NCBI RefSeq assembly: GCF_001883705.2
Contig: NZ_MDEQ02000042.1
Span: forward strand, 1-41,569
Length of the DNA stretch: 41,569 bases
Direction: 5' to 3'
Source of the DNA: Burkholderia catarinensis
GTDB lineage: Bacteria > Pseudomonadota > Gammaproteobacteria > Burkholderiales > Burkholderiaceae
The notes under the pieces are model-generated. The model had not been told where the DNA came from, made no database searches, and saw only the letters and a program-made list of their open reading frames with translations. Shown here piece by piece: positions 7,885 to 15,301 of this stretch. Positions within the stretch are counted from its first letter, which is position 1. Each line of letters begins with the position of its first letter. A program made the translations under genes and the position numbers.

Positions 7885-8850
7885 ATGCGACGCACCCCAT
7901 CGCCAATCGACCTGCGTGCCCTGCAGGCATTCGTCGCCGTGTGCGAGACCGGTTCGATGACCGGTGCGTCCAGACGCATCGGCGTGAGCCAGAGCGCGAT
8001 CAGCCAGGCTATTTCGGCACTGGAGCGAGAGCAGGGGACGGTGCTGTTCGATCGCGAGAGCCGCCCACCGCGCCCCAATATCGCCGGCCGGGCCCTGCTC
8101 GAGCTGGCAGGCCCGCTGCTCGAGCATGCGCAAATGGTCAGCGCGCGCGTCGGCGACGCGTCGGACGCGGGGCGCCTGCCGGTGAGGCTCGGCTGCGTCG
8201 ATTCGTTCGCGGCGACGGTCGGTCCGGAACTGATCCGCGCGGTGTCCGGCGCGTCGAGGCAGATTTCGATGTGGTCCGGGATCACGCCGGGCTTGAGCAA
8301 GCAATTGCATGACCGGGAAATCGACGTCGCCGTGTGCACGCAAACCACGGTCAGCGATGCGCGCATCGTCGAGGTGCCGTTGTTCTCGGAAGCGTTTGTC
8401 GCGGTCGTCGCGCGCGCGCATGTGGCCGGTCGCCCGATGGCCGACTGGCGGACGCTGGCCGCCGAACTGCCGCTGATCCGTTACACGGCGCGGTCCGTGA
8501 TCGGTCAGCAGGTGGAGCGGTTCGCACGTCACCTCGGTATCGACAGCCCGAGGCGCTTCGAATTCGATGCGACGGATCCGCTGCTGAGCCTGGTTGCCGC
8601 GCGGCTCGGTTTCGCGATCTCGACACCGCTGTGCCTGTGGCAGGCGCGACATTATCTCGGCGACATTGCCGTCCTGCCGTTGCCGTCCGGCCGGCTGGGC
8701 CGGCGCGATTTCTTTCTCCTGCATCGGCAGGGCGAGTGGGAGGACTTCGTCACGGAGATCGTCGAGCTGACGCGATCCGTGCTCGATCATTCGATCCGGC
8801 CTGCGCTCGCGCGCGCCGTGCCGCAGTTGCCCGAAGATGCATTGCTTTGA
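7885..8850 (+). CDS. LysR-type transcriptional regulator
   Basis: This 321-residue protein has an N-terminal winged HTH (about 6-65: IDLRALQAFVAVCETGSMTGASRRIGVSQSAISQ, split across two helices) and a C-terminal periplasmic-binding-like effector domain (about 95-300). The start at 7885 (MRRTPSPIDL) was chosen over an upstream in-frame ATG at 7657. It gives the normal family length and has TGGAG upstream, and the longer version would overlap the divergent gene's coding sequence. It is divergent from the ETF-linked dehydrogenase operon and only 17 bp ahead of hutG. It probably activates both in response to an operon substrate, which cannot be identified from sequence. Confidence 0.93.
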   Translation: MRRTPSPIDLRALQAFVAVCETGSMTGASRRIGVSQSAISQAISALEREQGTVLFDRESRPPRPNIAGRALLELAGPLLEHAQMVSARVGDASDAGRLPVRLGCVDSFAATVGPELIRAVSGASRQISMWSGITPGLSKQLHDREIDVAVCTQTTVSDARIVEVPLFSEAFVAVVARAHVAGRPMADWRTLAAELPLIRYTARSVIGQQVERFARHLGIDSPRRFEFDATDPLLSLVAARLGFAISTPLCLWQARHYLGDIAVLPLPSGRLGRRDFFLLHRQGEWEDFVTEIVELTRSVLDHSIRPALARAVPQLPEDALL

Positions 8851-8867
8851 TTAGTACGGAGTCCTCG

Positions 8868-9677
8868 ATGAGTGACCTATACACGCTGCAACGCGGCGAT
8901 GCGCCGCTGCTGATTTCGATTCCCCACCTCGGAACGGCGATACCTACGCCGTTGCGCGATGTGTACACCGACCGCGCGCTGACGCTTGCCGACACGGACT
9001 GGCACCTCGATCGCCTGTATGCGTTCGCGACGACGCTCGGCGCGACGGTGCTCGGCGCGACGGTCTCGCGTTACGTGGTCGACCTCAACCGTCCGCCGGA
9101 TGACGAGAGCCTGTACCCCGGCCAGACGACGACGGGCCTGTGTCCAACCGAAACGTTTCGAGGCGAGCCGGTCTATCGAGAAGGATCCGAACCGGACGCG
9201 GCGGAGAAGGGCCGCCGGGTCGGCACGTACTGGCAGCCCTACCACACGGCACTGGCTGCCGAGTTGGCGAGACTGCGCGAGCACCACGGGAACGTGCTCC
9301 TCTGGGAAGCGCACTCGATCGCTAGCACGCTGCCGCGGTTGTTCGACGGCAAGCTACCCGACCTGAACCTCGGCACGCAGGAAGGACGGACTGTCGCGCC
9401 GTCCGTACAAGCTGCGGTCGAACGCGAGGCCGCGGCAAGCCCGTTCACGTCGGTTGCCAATGGCCGCTTCAAGGGCGGCTTCATTACCCGCTCGTTCGGC
9501 AGGCCGTCGCACGGCGTGCACGCGATCCAGCTGGAGATGTGCCAGTCGACGTACATGAACGAAGCTTTCCCGTTTGCATACGATCCCGCGCGCGCGTCGC
9601 TCGTGCAGCCCACGGTGCGCCGGATGATCGGCGCGGCACTGGATGCGTTGGTGGCGCTGCCGACAGTCGCAGCATAA
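8868..9677 (+). CDS. hutG: N-formylglutamate deformylase (N-formylglutamate amidohydrolase family)
   Basis: This 269-residue hydrolase releases formate and L-glutamate from N-formyl-L-glutamate in the known family. Characteristic segments are LLISIPHLGTAIP near the N-terminus, DTDWHLDRLY, VVDLNRPPDD, LLWEAHSIAS and HAIQLEMCQSTYMNE. The ATG at 8868 follows ACGGAG and sits 17 bases after the lysR stop, so the two genes are probably co-transcribed. No hutH, hutU, hutI or hutF is in the window, so the role is unlikely to be ordinary histidine degradation. In context it may act on N-formylglutamate or a related N-acylglutamate produced by oxidation of N-methylglutamate (speculative). Confidence 0.88.
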   Translation: MSDLYTLQRGDAPLLISIPHLGTAIPTPLRDVYTDRALTLADTDWHLDRLYAFATTLGATVLGATVSRYVVDLNRPPDDESLYPGQTTTGLCPTETFRGEPVYREGSEPDAAEKGRRVGTYWQPYHTALAAELARLREHHGNVLLWEAHSIASTLPRLFDGKLPDLNLGTQEGRTVAPSVQAAVEREAAASPFTSVANGRFKGGFITRSFGRPSHGVHAIQLEMCQSTYMNEAFPFAYDPARASLVQPTVRRMIGAALDALVALPTVAA

Positions 9678-9681
9678 GGAT

Positions 9682-9720
9682 CACTGATACATCTTCGTAA
9701 CCGCGGTTCCCGTATCAGTG
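9682..9720. repeat. Inverted repeat/hairpin 3' of hutG
   Basis: There are perfect 9-base arms, CACTGATAC (9682-9690) and GTATCAGTG (9712-9720). The 21-base loop itself contains the 10-bp palindrome AACCGCGGTT (9699-9708). It begins 5 bases after the hutG stop. There is no T run, so it may be a factor-dependent terminator, an mRNA 3' stabiliser or a protein site. Confidence 0.6.
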
Positions 9721-9814
9721 CGACGCTGCACCGAAAGTGGCGTGGAACCGCACCCGGAACACGCAAGAGGCCGGCGCGCACCGGATGACATACAGGTGCC
9801 ATGTCGCCCGGAGT

Positions 9815-9851
9815 GTTTATCCATGGGAATCTTTGATTCCTATAGATAAAC
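9815..9851. repeat. 17-bp inverted repeat with a 3-base loop, abutting a sigma-54 promoter
   Basis: The arms GTTTATCCATGGGAATC (9815-9831) and GATTCCTATAGATAAAC (9835-9851) pair at 15 of 17 positions around TTT. It lies between the convergent hutG and XRE-cupin genes and ends one base before the -24 element. It could be a terminator hairpin lacking a T tract, or a binding site for a dimeric activator or repressor. Confidence 0.6.
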
Positions 9852-9852
9852 C

Positions 9853-9867
9853 TGGCACGAGGCTTGC
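9853..9867 (+). promoter_or_regulatory. Putative sigma-54 promoter, antisense to the XRE-cupin gene
   Basis: TGGCAC-GAGGC-TTGC matches the sigma-54 -24/-12 consensus, with GG and GC exactly 10 bases apart. Transcription would start near 9879, eleven bases before the 3' end of the XRE gene on the opposite strand, and would run antisense through it towards glnT (start 10742). No coding gene begins close downstream on the plus strand. A possible NtrC half-site TGCACC lies at 9727-9732. Confidence 0.6.
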
Positions 9868-9889
9868 GTTATCTCTCGTGACGGGATGC

Positions 9890-10492
9890 TTATTCGTCGG
9901 CAGGTTGTCCGTAGACGAAGATCGACAGGAACTGGATCGGGGTCTTGATCAGGCGTTCGGGGCCGTGCGGTACGTCGCCGCGGAACGTCAGGGTGTCGCC
10001 GGGATGCAGGATGTAGGTCTGTTGACCGTGCCGGTATTCGATCACGCCTTTGAGCATGTGGATGAATTCGGTGCCGGGATGCTCGAACACGGGAAAGCGC
10101 TCCGCCTGGTCCTCCATCGTGATCAGGAACGGCTCGAAAGTTTTGCGAGGACCCTGGTCGTAGGCGAGCAGATGGTAGGTGTGGCCGCTTTTCGTCCCTT
10201 TGCGGACCACTTCCATGCCGGCGCCCTTCTTCACGAGCTGGGCGCCGCCTTGCGGGACGTCGAAGTTACGGAACAGGACGGCCATGGAGACGCCGAGCGC
10301 CTGGGCAATCCGGTGGAGTACGTCGAGGCCGGTCGAGGTTTGTGCGTTTTCGATCTTCGACAGCATGCCGCGGCTGATGCCGGCCTGTTCGGCGACCTGG
10401 GCGATGGTCAGGCCATGGCGCTGGCGAAGCTCGCGAATGGTCGACCCGAGATAGCGTTCGAGCGGTGTCTTGCTGTCGTCAGCGGTATGCAT
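9890..10492 (-). CDS. XRE-family regulator with C-terminal cupin sensor domain
   Basis: This 200-residue protein has an N-terminal HTH_3 domain (about 15-70, with IAQVAEQAGISRGMLSKIE) and a C-terminal cupin (about 125-195, FEHPGTEFIHMLKGVIEYRHG). This is the PuuR-like architecture used to regulate amine and polyamine utilisation genes. The ATG at 10492 (MHTADDS) was preferred over an upstream in-frame one that adds twenty arginine-rich residues. It is divergent from glnT-glxBCD-amtB, which it most likely controls. A good dyad at 10592-10611 is the probable operator. A sigma-54 promoter at its 3' end could produce RNA antisense to the whole gene. Confidence 0.93.
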   Translation of the reverse strand: MHTADDSKTPLERYLGSTIRELRQRHGLTIAQVAEQAGISRGMLSKIENAQTSTGLDVLHRIAQALGVSMAVLFRNFDVPQGGAQLVKKGAGMEVVRKGTKSGHTYHLLAYDQGPRKTFEPFLITMEDQAERFPVFEHPGTEFIHMLKGVIEYRHGQQTYILHPGDTLTFRGDVPHGPERLIKTPIQFLSIFVYGQPADE

Positions 10493-10591
10493 CGTCGACC
10501 TCGGCAAAAGGGGCAAGGTTAGCAGATTGCGGCGTGTGCGCCGGCAAGGCATGCAACGCCGGCATGCGCACCGTGAGTTTCATATGGGGAA

Positions 10592-10611
10592 TTATTGTTT
10601 CATAACAATAA
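10592..10611. promoter_or_regulatory. Candidate operator for the XRE-cupin regulator
   Basis: This is a perfect 8-bp dyad, TTATTGTT-TCAT-AACAATAA, in the intergenic region between the regulator (start 10492) and glnT (start 10742). The overlapping octamer GTTTCATA occurs twice, at 10577-10584 and 10597-10604, exactly 20 bp apart (two helical turns). The rest of the 249-bp gap holds no ORF I would call. Confidence 0.6.
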
Positions 10612-10741
10612 ATCTCTCCGCATGTTGACGGCGTGGTTGCAGCGTACCGGACGCGGTGCTTGCTCATGTCGCGCAGTTGGGTCGCTCGTCAGTCGGGCGG
10701 ATTCCTCAAATCAGTGAACGAAGCAGTTGCAAGGAGAGACG

Positions 10742-12130
10742 ATGAACCTGAACGATACGAGCCAGTTGCCGGTCAACGCGCTCGGAAGCGTACCCCGCTT
10801 CGATTCGGTAGCCGAAGCGCAGACATACCTCGGGCAACACGGCGTCAAGTACGTGCTCGCGCAATTCGTCGACATTCACGGCGTGGCCAAGGCGAAGTCG
10901 GTGCCGGTCGCGCATCTGAACAGCGTGCTGACCGCGGGGGCGGGCTTTGCGGGCTTCGCGATCTCGGGTGTCGGTATCGAGCCGAATGGGCCGGACTACA
11001 TGGCGGTCGGCGATCTTGCGACGCTGACGCCGGTGCCGTGGCAGTCCGGACTCGCACGGATCGCTTGCGACGGTCATGTGGATGGCGCACCTTGGGTGTT
11101 CGATTCGCGGGTGACGCTGAAGAAGCAGGTTGCCCGCGTGACCGAGCGCGGATGGACGCTTTTTACCGGCCTCGAGCCCGAATTTTCGCTGTTGAAGCGT
11201 TCGGTGTCGGGTGCGCTCGAGCCCTGCGACTCGAGCGATACGCTGGCGAAGCCCTGCTACGACTACAAGGGGCTGTCCCGCACCCGCGTGTTCCTGGAAA
11301 AGCTCACCGAATCTCTGCGCGCGGTCGGCATCGACGTTTACCAGATCGATCACGAGGATGCGAATGGCCAGTTCGAGATCAACTACACGTACACCGATTG
11401 CCTGACGTCGTGCGATCACTACGTGTTCTTCAAGATGGCCGCGTCGGAAATCGCGAACGAACTCGGAATGATCTGTTCGTTCATGCCGAAGCCGTTTGCA
11501 AACCGCCCTGGCAACGGCATGCACATGCACATGTCGATCGGCGACGGCAAGCGCAACCTGTTTGCCGACGACAGCGATGCGCTCGGCATGGGTCTGTCCG
11601 CACTCGGTTACCAGTTCACGGCGGGCCTGCTCGCGCACGCGCCTGCGCTGACTGCGCTCTGCAATCCGACGGTCAACTCGTACAAGCGTCTCGTCGTCGG
11701 GCGCTCTCTGACCGGCGCGACATGGGCGCCGGCCTACATCAGCTATGGCGACAACAATCGATCGACGATGGTGCGCATGCCAGGCGGCCGGATCGAGCTG
11801 CGTCTGCCGGACGGTGCATGCAATCCGTATCTCGCGACGGCAGCCGTGATCGCCGCCGGGCTCGACGGTATCGACCGTGACCTGTCGCCGGGCGCGCCAG
11901 CGAACGAGAACCTGTATGAGTGGCCTGCGCAGAAGCTCCGCGAACACGGCATCGGCGTGCTGCCGCAGAACCTCGGCGAGGCGCTCGACGCGCTCGAAGC
12001 CGATCGGACGATCTGCGATGCGCTCGGACCGGTGGTCAACGAATTCCTCAAGCTCAAGCGGATGGAGTGGCTGGAATACATGCGCCACGTATCGGACTGG
12101 GAAATCAAGCAGTACGTCGAATTTTTTTGA
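10742..12130 (+). CDS. glnT: GlnT-type glutamine synthetase / gamma-glutamylmethylamide synthetase-like
   Basis: This 462-residue glutamine-synthetase-fold enzyme ATP-dependently joins glutamate to ammonia or an amine. Conserved elements include the N-terminal beta-grasp (YVLAQFVDIHGVAKAKSVP), the acidic FTGLEPEFSLL strand (about 140), IDHEDANGQFEINY (about 205), the ATP-binding PGNGMHMHMS (about 258-267), NSYKRLV and GDNNRSTMVR. The start at 10742 follows AAGGAGAG. The neighbours glxBCD are the three modules of N-methylglutamate synthase, which favours a gamma-glutamylmethylamide synthetase role (GmaS) over general glutamine synthesis. Sequence alone cannot distinguish methylamine from ethylamine, ethanolamine or ammonia. 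Confidence 0.9.
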   Translation: MNLNDTSQLPVNALGSVPRFDSVAEAQTYLGQHGVKYVLAQFVDIHGVAKAKSVPVAHLNSVLTAGAGFAGFAISGVGIEPNGPDYMAVGDLATLTPVPWQSGLARIACDGHVDGAPWVFDSRVTLKKQVARVTERGWTLFTGLEPEFSLLKRSVSGALEPCDSSDTLAKPCYDYKGLSRTRVFLEKLTESLRAVGIDVYQIDHEDANGQFEINYTYTDCLTSCDHYVFFKMAASEIANELGMICSFMPKPFANRPGNGMHMHMSIGDGKRNLFADDSDALGMGLSALGYQFTAGLLAHAPALTALCNPTVNSYKRLVVGRSLTGATWAPAYISYGDNNRSTMVRMPGGRIELRLPDGACNPYLATAAVIAAGLDGIDRDLSPGAPANENLYEWPAQKLREHGIGVLPQNLGEALDALEADRTICDALGPVVNEFLKLKRMEWLEYMRHVSDWEIKQYVEFF

Positions 12131-12142
12131 GGAGCAGACAAC

Positions 12143-13051
12143 ATGTGTGGAATCGTAGGATTGCTTGTCAAGACGCCGGCATTGCGCGACCGGCTCGGCG
12201 AGCTGATGGTACCGATGCTGATCGGCATGACCGAACGGGGCCCGGACTCGGCCGGTCTCGCGGTGTTCGGCGACGTGGTCGAGCCAAACCAGCGCAAGCT
12301 GAGCTTGTACTCGGGCTTTACGGATGAAGGTGAGCATTTCCCGTGGGATGTGCTGCTTGACCGGCTGAAGGTGTCCGTTGACGCGGCGGCGTGCGTCGAT
12401 GCAAAGGGGAACCACGCGGTCCTGACCGCCCACGCGCAGGCCGATACGATCCGGCACTGGCTGAGCGAGCATTACCCGCACGTATACGTGCTGTCGGCCG
12501 GACGCTCGATCGACCTGTACAAGGACATCGGGTTGCCTGCAGATATCGCCGCGCGTTACGCGTTCGGCGGCCTCAAGGGTTCGCACCTTGTCGGCCATAC
12601 GCGGATGGCGACGGAGTCCGCCGTGACGCCGGATCGCGCACATCCGTTTACGGCCGGCGAGGATTTCTGCCTGGTCCACAACGGCTCGCTGTCGAACCCC
12701 TACGGCGTGCGCCGGAAACTTGAGCCGAAGGGCATTCACTTCGATACCGACAACGATACCGAGGCGGCGTGCCGCTTCCTCGAATGGCGGCTGCGCGAGG
12801 GCGACACGCTTCCCGTTGCGCTGCAGAAGGGCTTCGAGGAGCTCGACGGCTTCTACACGTTCCTGATGGGTACGCCGACCGAGCTGGCGCTGATTCGCGA
12901 CCCGTTCGCGTGCAAGCCGGCCGTCGTCGCCGAGAACGACGACTACGTCGCGATCGCGTCGGAGTTCCGCTCGCTTGCGCATCTGCCCGACATCAAGAAC
13001 GCCAAGGTATTCGAACCCGCACCCGAGGAGATGTACGTATGGAACGCATGA
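12143..13051 (+). CDS. glxB: Class II glutamine amidotransferase, GlxB / N-methylglutamate synthase subunit A-like
   Basis: This 302-residue Ntn-type amidotransferase has Cys2 exposed after Met removal (MCGIVGLL). HTRMATES (about 152-159), the glutamine-binding HNGSLSN (about 177-183) and DTDNDTEAA follow the glutamate-synthase amidotransferase layout. It corresponds to the N-terminal domain of GltB made as a separate polypeptide. Hydrolysis of gamma-glutamyl amide would feed amine to the GlxD synthase centre. It has the Shine-Dalgarno sequence GAGGAG, starts 12 bases after glnT, and overlaps glxC. Confidence 0.93.
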   Translation: MCGIVGLLVKTPALRDRLGELMVPMLIGMTERGPDSAGLAVFGDVVEPNQRKLSLYSGFTDEGEHFPWDVLLDRLKVSVDAAACVDAKGNHAVLTAHAQADTIRHWLSEHYPHVYVLSAGRSIDLYKDIGLPADIAARYAFGGLKGSHLVGHTRMATESAVTPDRAHPFTAGEDFCLVHNGSLSNPYGVRRKLEPKGIHFDTDNDTEAACRFLEWRLREGDTLPVALQKGFEELDGFYTFLMGTPTELALIRDPFACKPAVVAENDDYVAIASEFRSLAHLPDIKNAKVFEPAPEEMYVWNA

Positions 13052-13728
13052 CATTCGACCTGGGCAGCGTAACCGTCCGGGACGTCAATCAGTACCTGCA
13101 TGGCAGCGCGGACGTGCTAGACGGCCAGGCAGTCGTTTTGGCGTCGCCGAACGGCGCGCACAACATCGCGGTCGGCGTCGATGCCGACGTGACCGTGACG
13201 ATTGACGGCCACGCCGGCTATTACGCCGGCGGCATGAACAAGCGCGCGACGATCGTCATCGAGGGCAGTGCTGGTACGGGTGTCGCGGAAAACATGATGA
13301 GCGGCAAAGTGCACGTGAAGGGCTTCGCGTCGAACGGCGCGGGCGCATCCGCGCACGGCGGGCTGCTTGTGATCGACGGCGATGCCGGGTTGCGTTGCGG
13401 TATCTCGCTGAAGGGCGGCGACATCGTCGTCGGCGGTTCGGTCGGCAGCTTCTCCGCATTCATGGCCCAGGCCGGCCGGATGGTGATTTGCGGCGACGCA
13501 GGCGATGCGCTCGGCGATTCGTTGTATGAAGCCGTGCTCTACGTGAAGGGCGACGTGAAGTCGCTCGGCGCGGACGCGCAGTTCGAGCCGATGGCCGACG
13601 CCGACGTCAGCGCCGTCGCGGCGCTGCTCGACGCGGCCGGGCTCGACCACGATCCGCGCGCGTTCAAGCGCATCGCTTCGGCCCGCACGCTCTACCACTG
13701 GAACGCCGACGCGAACCAGGAATATTGA
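13039..13728 (+). CDS. glxC: GXGXG-domain protein, GlxC / N-methylglutamate synthase subunit B-like
   Basis: This 229-residue protein is a right-handed beta-helix with repeated G-x-x-G motifs (for example GHAGYYAGGMNKR and GDAGLRCGISLKGGD), equivalent to the C-terminal GXGXG domain of glutamate synthase large subunit. The domain is structural and brings the amidotransferase and synthase centres together. I chose ATG 13039 (MERMTFDLG), eight bases after GAGGAG, which overlaps glxB by 13 bases. ATG 13048, overlapping the glxB TGA by four bases, is an alternative start. It is co-transcribed with glxB and glxD. Confidence 0.9.
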   Translation: MERMTFDLGSVTVRDVNQYLHGSADVLDGQAVVLASPNGAHNIAVGVDADVTVTIDGHAGYYAGGMNKRATIVIEGSAGTGVAENMMSGKVHVKGFASNGAGASAHGGLLVIDGDAGLRCGISLKGGDIVVGGSVGSFSAFMAQAGRMVICGDAGDALGDSLYEAVLYVKGDVKSLGADAQFEPMADADVSAVAALLDAAGLDHDPRAFKRIASARTLYHWNADANQEY

Positions 13729-13753
13729 ATCCACGCTCGATCGAGAAAACGCC

Positions 13754-15115
13754 ATGGAAGTCAAACCCATTCATTTCGCCCGCTTGCAGCAGGAAGAGTC
13801 GTACGGCTACGACCGCAAGACGATCGATTACATCCACGCGGCCGCACAACGCGGGTTATACGAGATCCGTGGTCTCGGCGCAAAGCGTCGCGTGCCGCAT
13901 TTCGACGATCTGCTGTTCCTCGGCGCGTCGCTGTCGCGCTATCCGCTCGAAGGTTATCGCGAGAAGTGCACGTCGCAGACCGTGCTTGGCACGCGCTTCG
14001 CAAAGAAGCCCGTTGTGCTCGACATCCCGATCACCGTGGCGGGGATGAGCTTCGGCGCGCTCTCGGCGAACGTCAAGGAAGCGCTCGGCCGTGCAGCCAC
14101 GGAGGTCGGTACGTCGACGACGACCGGTGACGGCGGGATGACGCAGGAAGAACGCAGTTCGTCGAAGACGCTCGTCTACCAGTGCCTGCCGTCGCGCTAC
14201 GGTTTCAATCCAGACGACGTGCGTCGTGCCGATGCGATCGAGGTAGTGATCGGGCAAGGCGCTAAACCGGGCGGTGGCGGCATGCTGCTCGGGCAGAAGG
14301 TCAATCCACGTGTGGCCTCGATGCGCACGCTGCCGGCTGGCGTCGACCAGCGCTCGGCAAGCCGCCATCCGGACTGGACCGGCCCGGACGATCTCGCGAT
14401 CAAGATCCAGGAACTGCGCGAGATCACCGACTGGGAAAAGCCGATCTACGTGAAAGTCGGGGCAACACGCACATTCAACGACGTGAAGCTCGCGGTGCAT
14501 GCGGGTGCGGATGTCGTCGTGGTCGATGGCATGCAGGGCGGCACGGCAGCGACCCAGACCTGCTTCATCGAGAACGTCGGCATCCCGACGCTGGCGGCGG
14601 TTCGTCAAGCCGTCGATGCGCTCGAGGACCTGAACATGAAGGGGCAGGTTCAACTGATCGTATCGGGTGGTATCCGCACGGGGGCGGATGTCGCGAAGGC
14701 ACTCGCACTTGGCGCGGATGCCGTCGCGATCGGCCAGGGGGTCCTGATGGCACTCGGTTGCAACAGCGAATCCTACTTCCAGGACGGCATGCTGCATTCG
14801 GCCGTGGCCGATTACGCGGCACTCCATACGTCGCCGGGTTTCTGTCACCACTGCCACACCGGCAAGTGCCCGGTCGGCGTGACGACGCAGGACGCAGTCC
14901 TGGAAAAGCGTCTCGAACCGGAAGAGGGCGCGCGTCGCGTGCGGAACTACCTGAAGACGCTGAACATGGAACTGACGACCATCGCGCGCGCATGCGGCAA
15001 GCAGAACGTACACCACCTCGAGCGTGAAGATCTCGTTGCGCTGACAGTCGAGGCGGCCGGAATGGCTCGGGTGCCGCTTGCCGGCACGTCGTGGATTCCG
15101 GGCGGGCGCGAGTGA
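13754..15115 (+). CDS. glxD: FMN/[3Fe-4S] glutamate synthase-type domain protein, GlxD / N-methylglutamate synthase subunit C-like
   Basis: This 453-residue TIM-barrel synthase subunit has phosphate/FMN-binding loops GQGAKPGGGGMLLGQKV (about 172-188) and SGGIRTGADVAKALALGADA (about 305-324), and Cys ligands CHHCHTGKC (about 367-375) for a [3Fe-4S] cluster. In the N-methylglutamate pathway this subunit condenses an amine released from the gamma-glutamyl amide with a 2-oxo acid acceptor. It matches the synthase domain of GltB as a stand-alone gene. It starts 25 bases after glxC. The 186-base gap to amtB carries no ORF and may hold a separate ammonium-transporter promoter. Confidence 0.93.
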   Translation: MEVKPIHFARLQQEESYGYDRKTIDYIHAAAQRGLYEIRGLGAKRRVPHFDDLLFLGASLSRYPLEGYREKCTSQTVLGTRFAKKPVVLDIPITVAGMSFGALSANVKEALGRAATEVGTSTTTGDGGMTQEERSSSKTLVYQCLPSRYGFNPDDVRRADAIEVVIGQGAKPGGGGMLLGQKVNPRVASMRTLPAGVDQRSASRHPDWTGPDDLAIKIQELREITDWEKPIYVKVGATRTFNDVKLAVHAGADVVVVDGMQGGTAATQTCFIENVGIPTLAAVRQAVDALEDLNMKGQVQLIVSGGIRTGADVAKALALGADAVAIGQGVLMALGCNSESYFQDGMLHSAVADYAALHTSPGFCHHCHTGKCPVGVTTQDAVLEKRLEPEEGARRVRNYLKTLNMELTTIARACGKQNVHHLEREDLVALTVEAAGMARVPLAGTSWIPGGRE

Positions 15116-15301
15116 TTCTGGCGTGACTGTGCGCGTGACGCGGCGCCGTGTCGGCGTGGCGTTCCGTCATCGACCGGTTCAGGCGATGTGACTCACGCGG
15201 TGAACCCGCGGCGTGTCGCATTCATTCCGATATTGCTGGTTCGTCATCAGTTCGCGCGTGCGTCGCGGTGCGGTGCACGTCTTTGTTCGAGGAAACGACA
15301 C

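Noticed and set aside
10706..13054. 782-codon minus-strand ORF opposite glnT and glxB
   Set aside because: It is an Arg-rich antisense shadow across two well-recognised genes, without any domain or start signal.
12143..15115. Assimilatory glutamate synthase (GltB split into three)
   Set aside because: The three modules resemble GltB domains, but there is no gltD, and the association with GlnT, Amt and an amine oxidoreductase matches the GlxBCD/N-methylglutamate synthase arrangement better.
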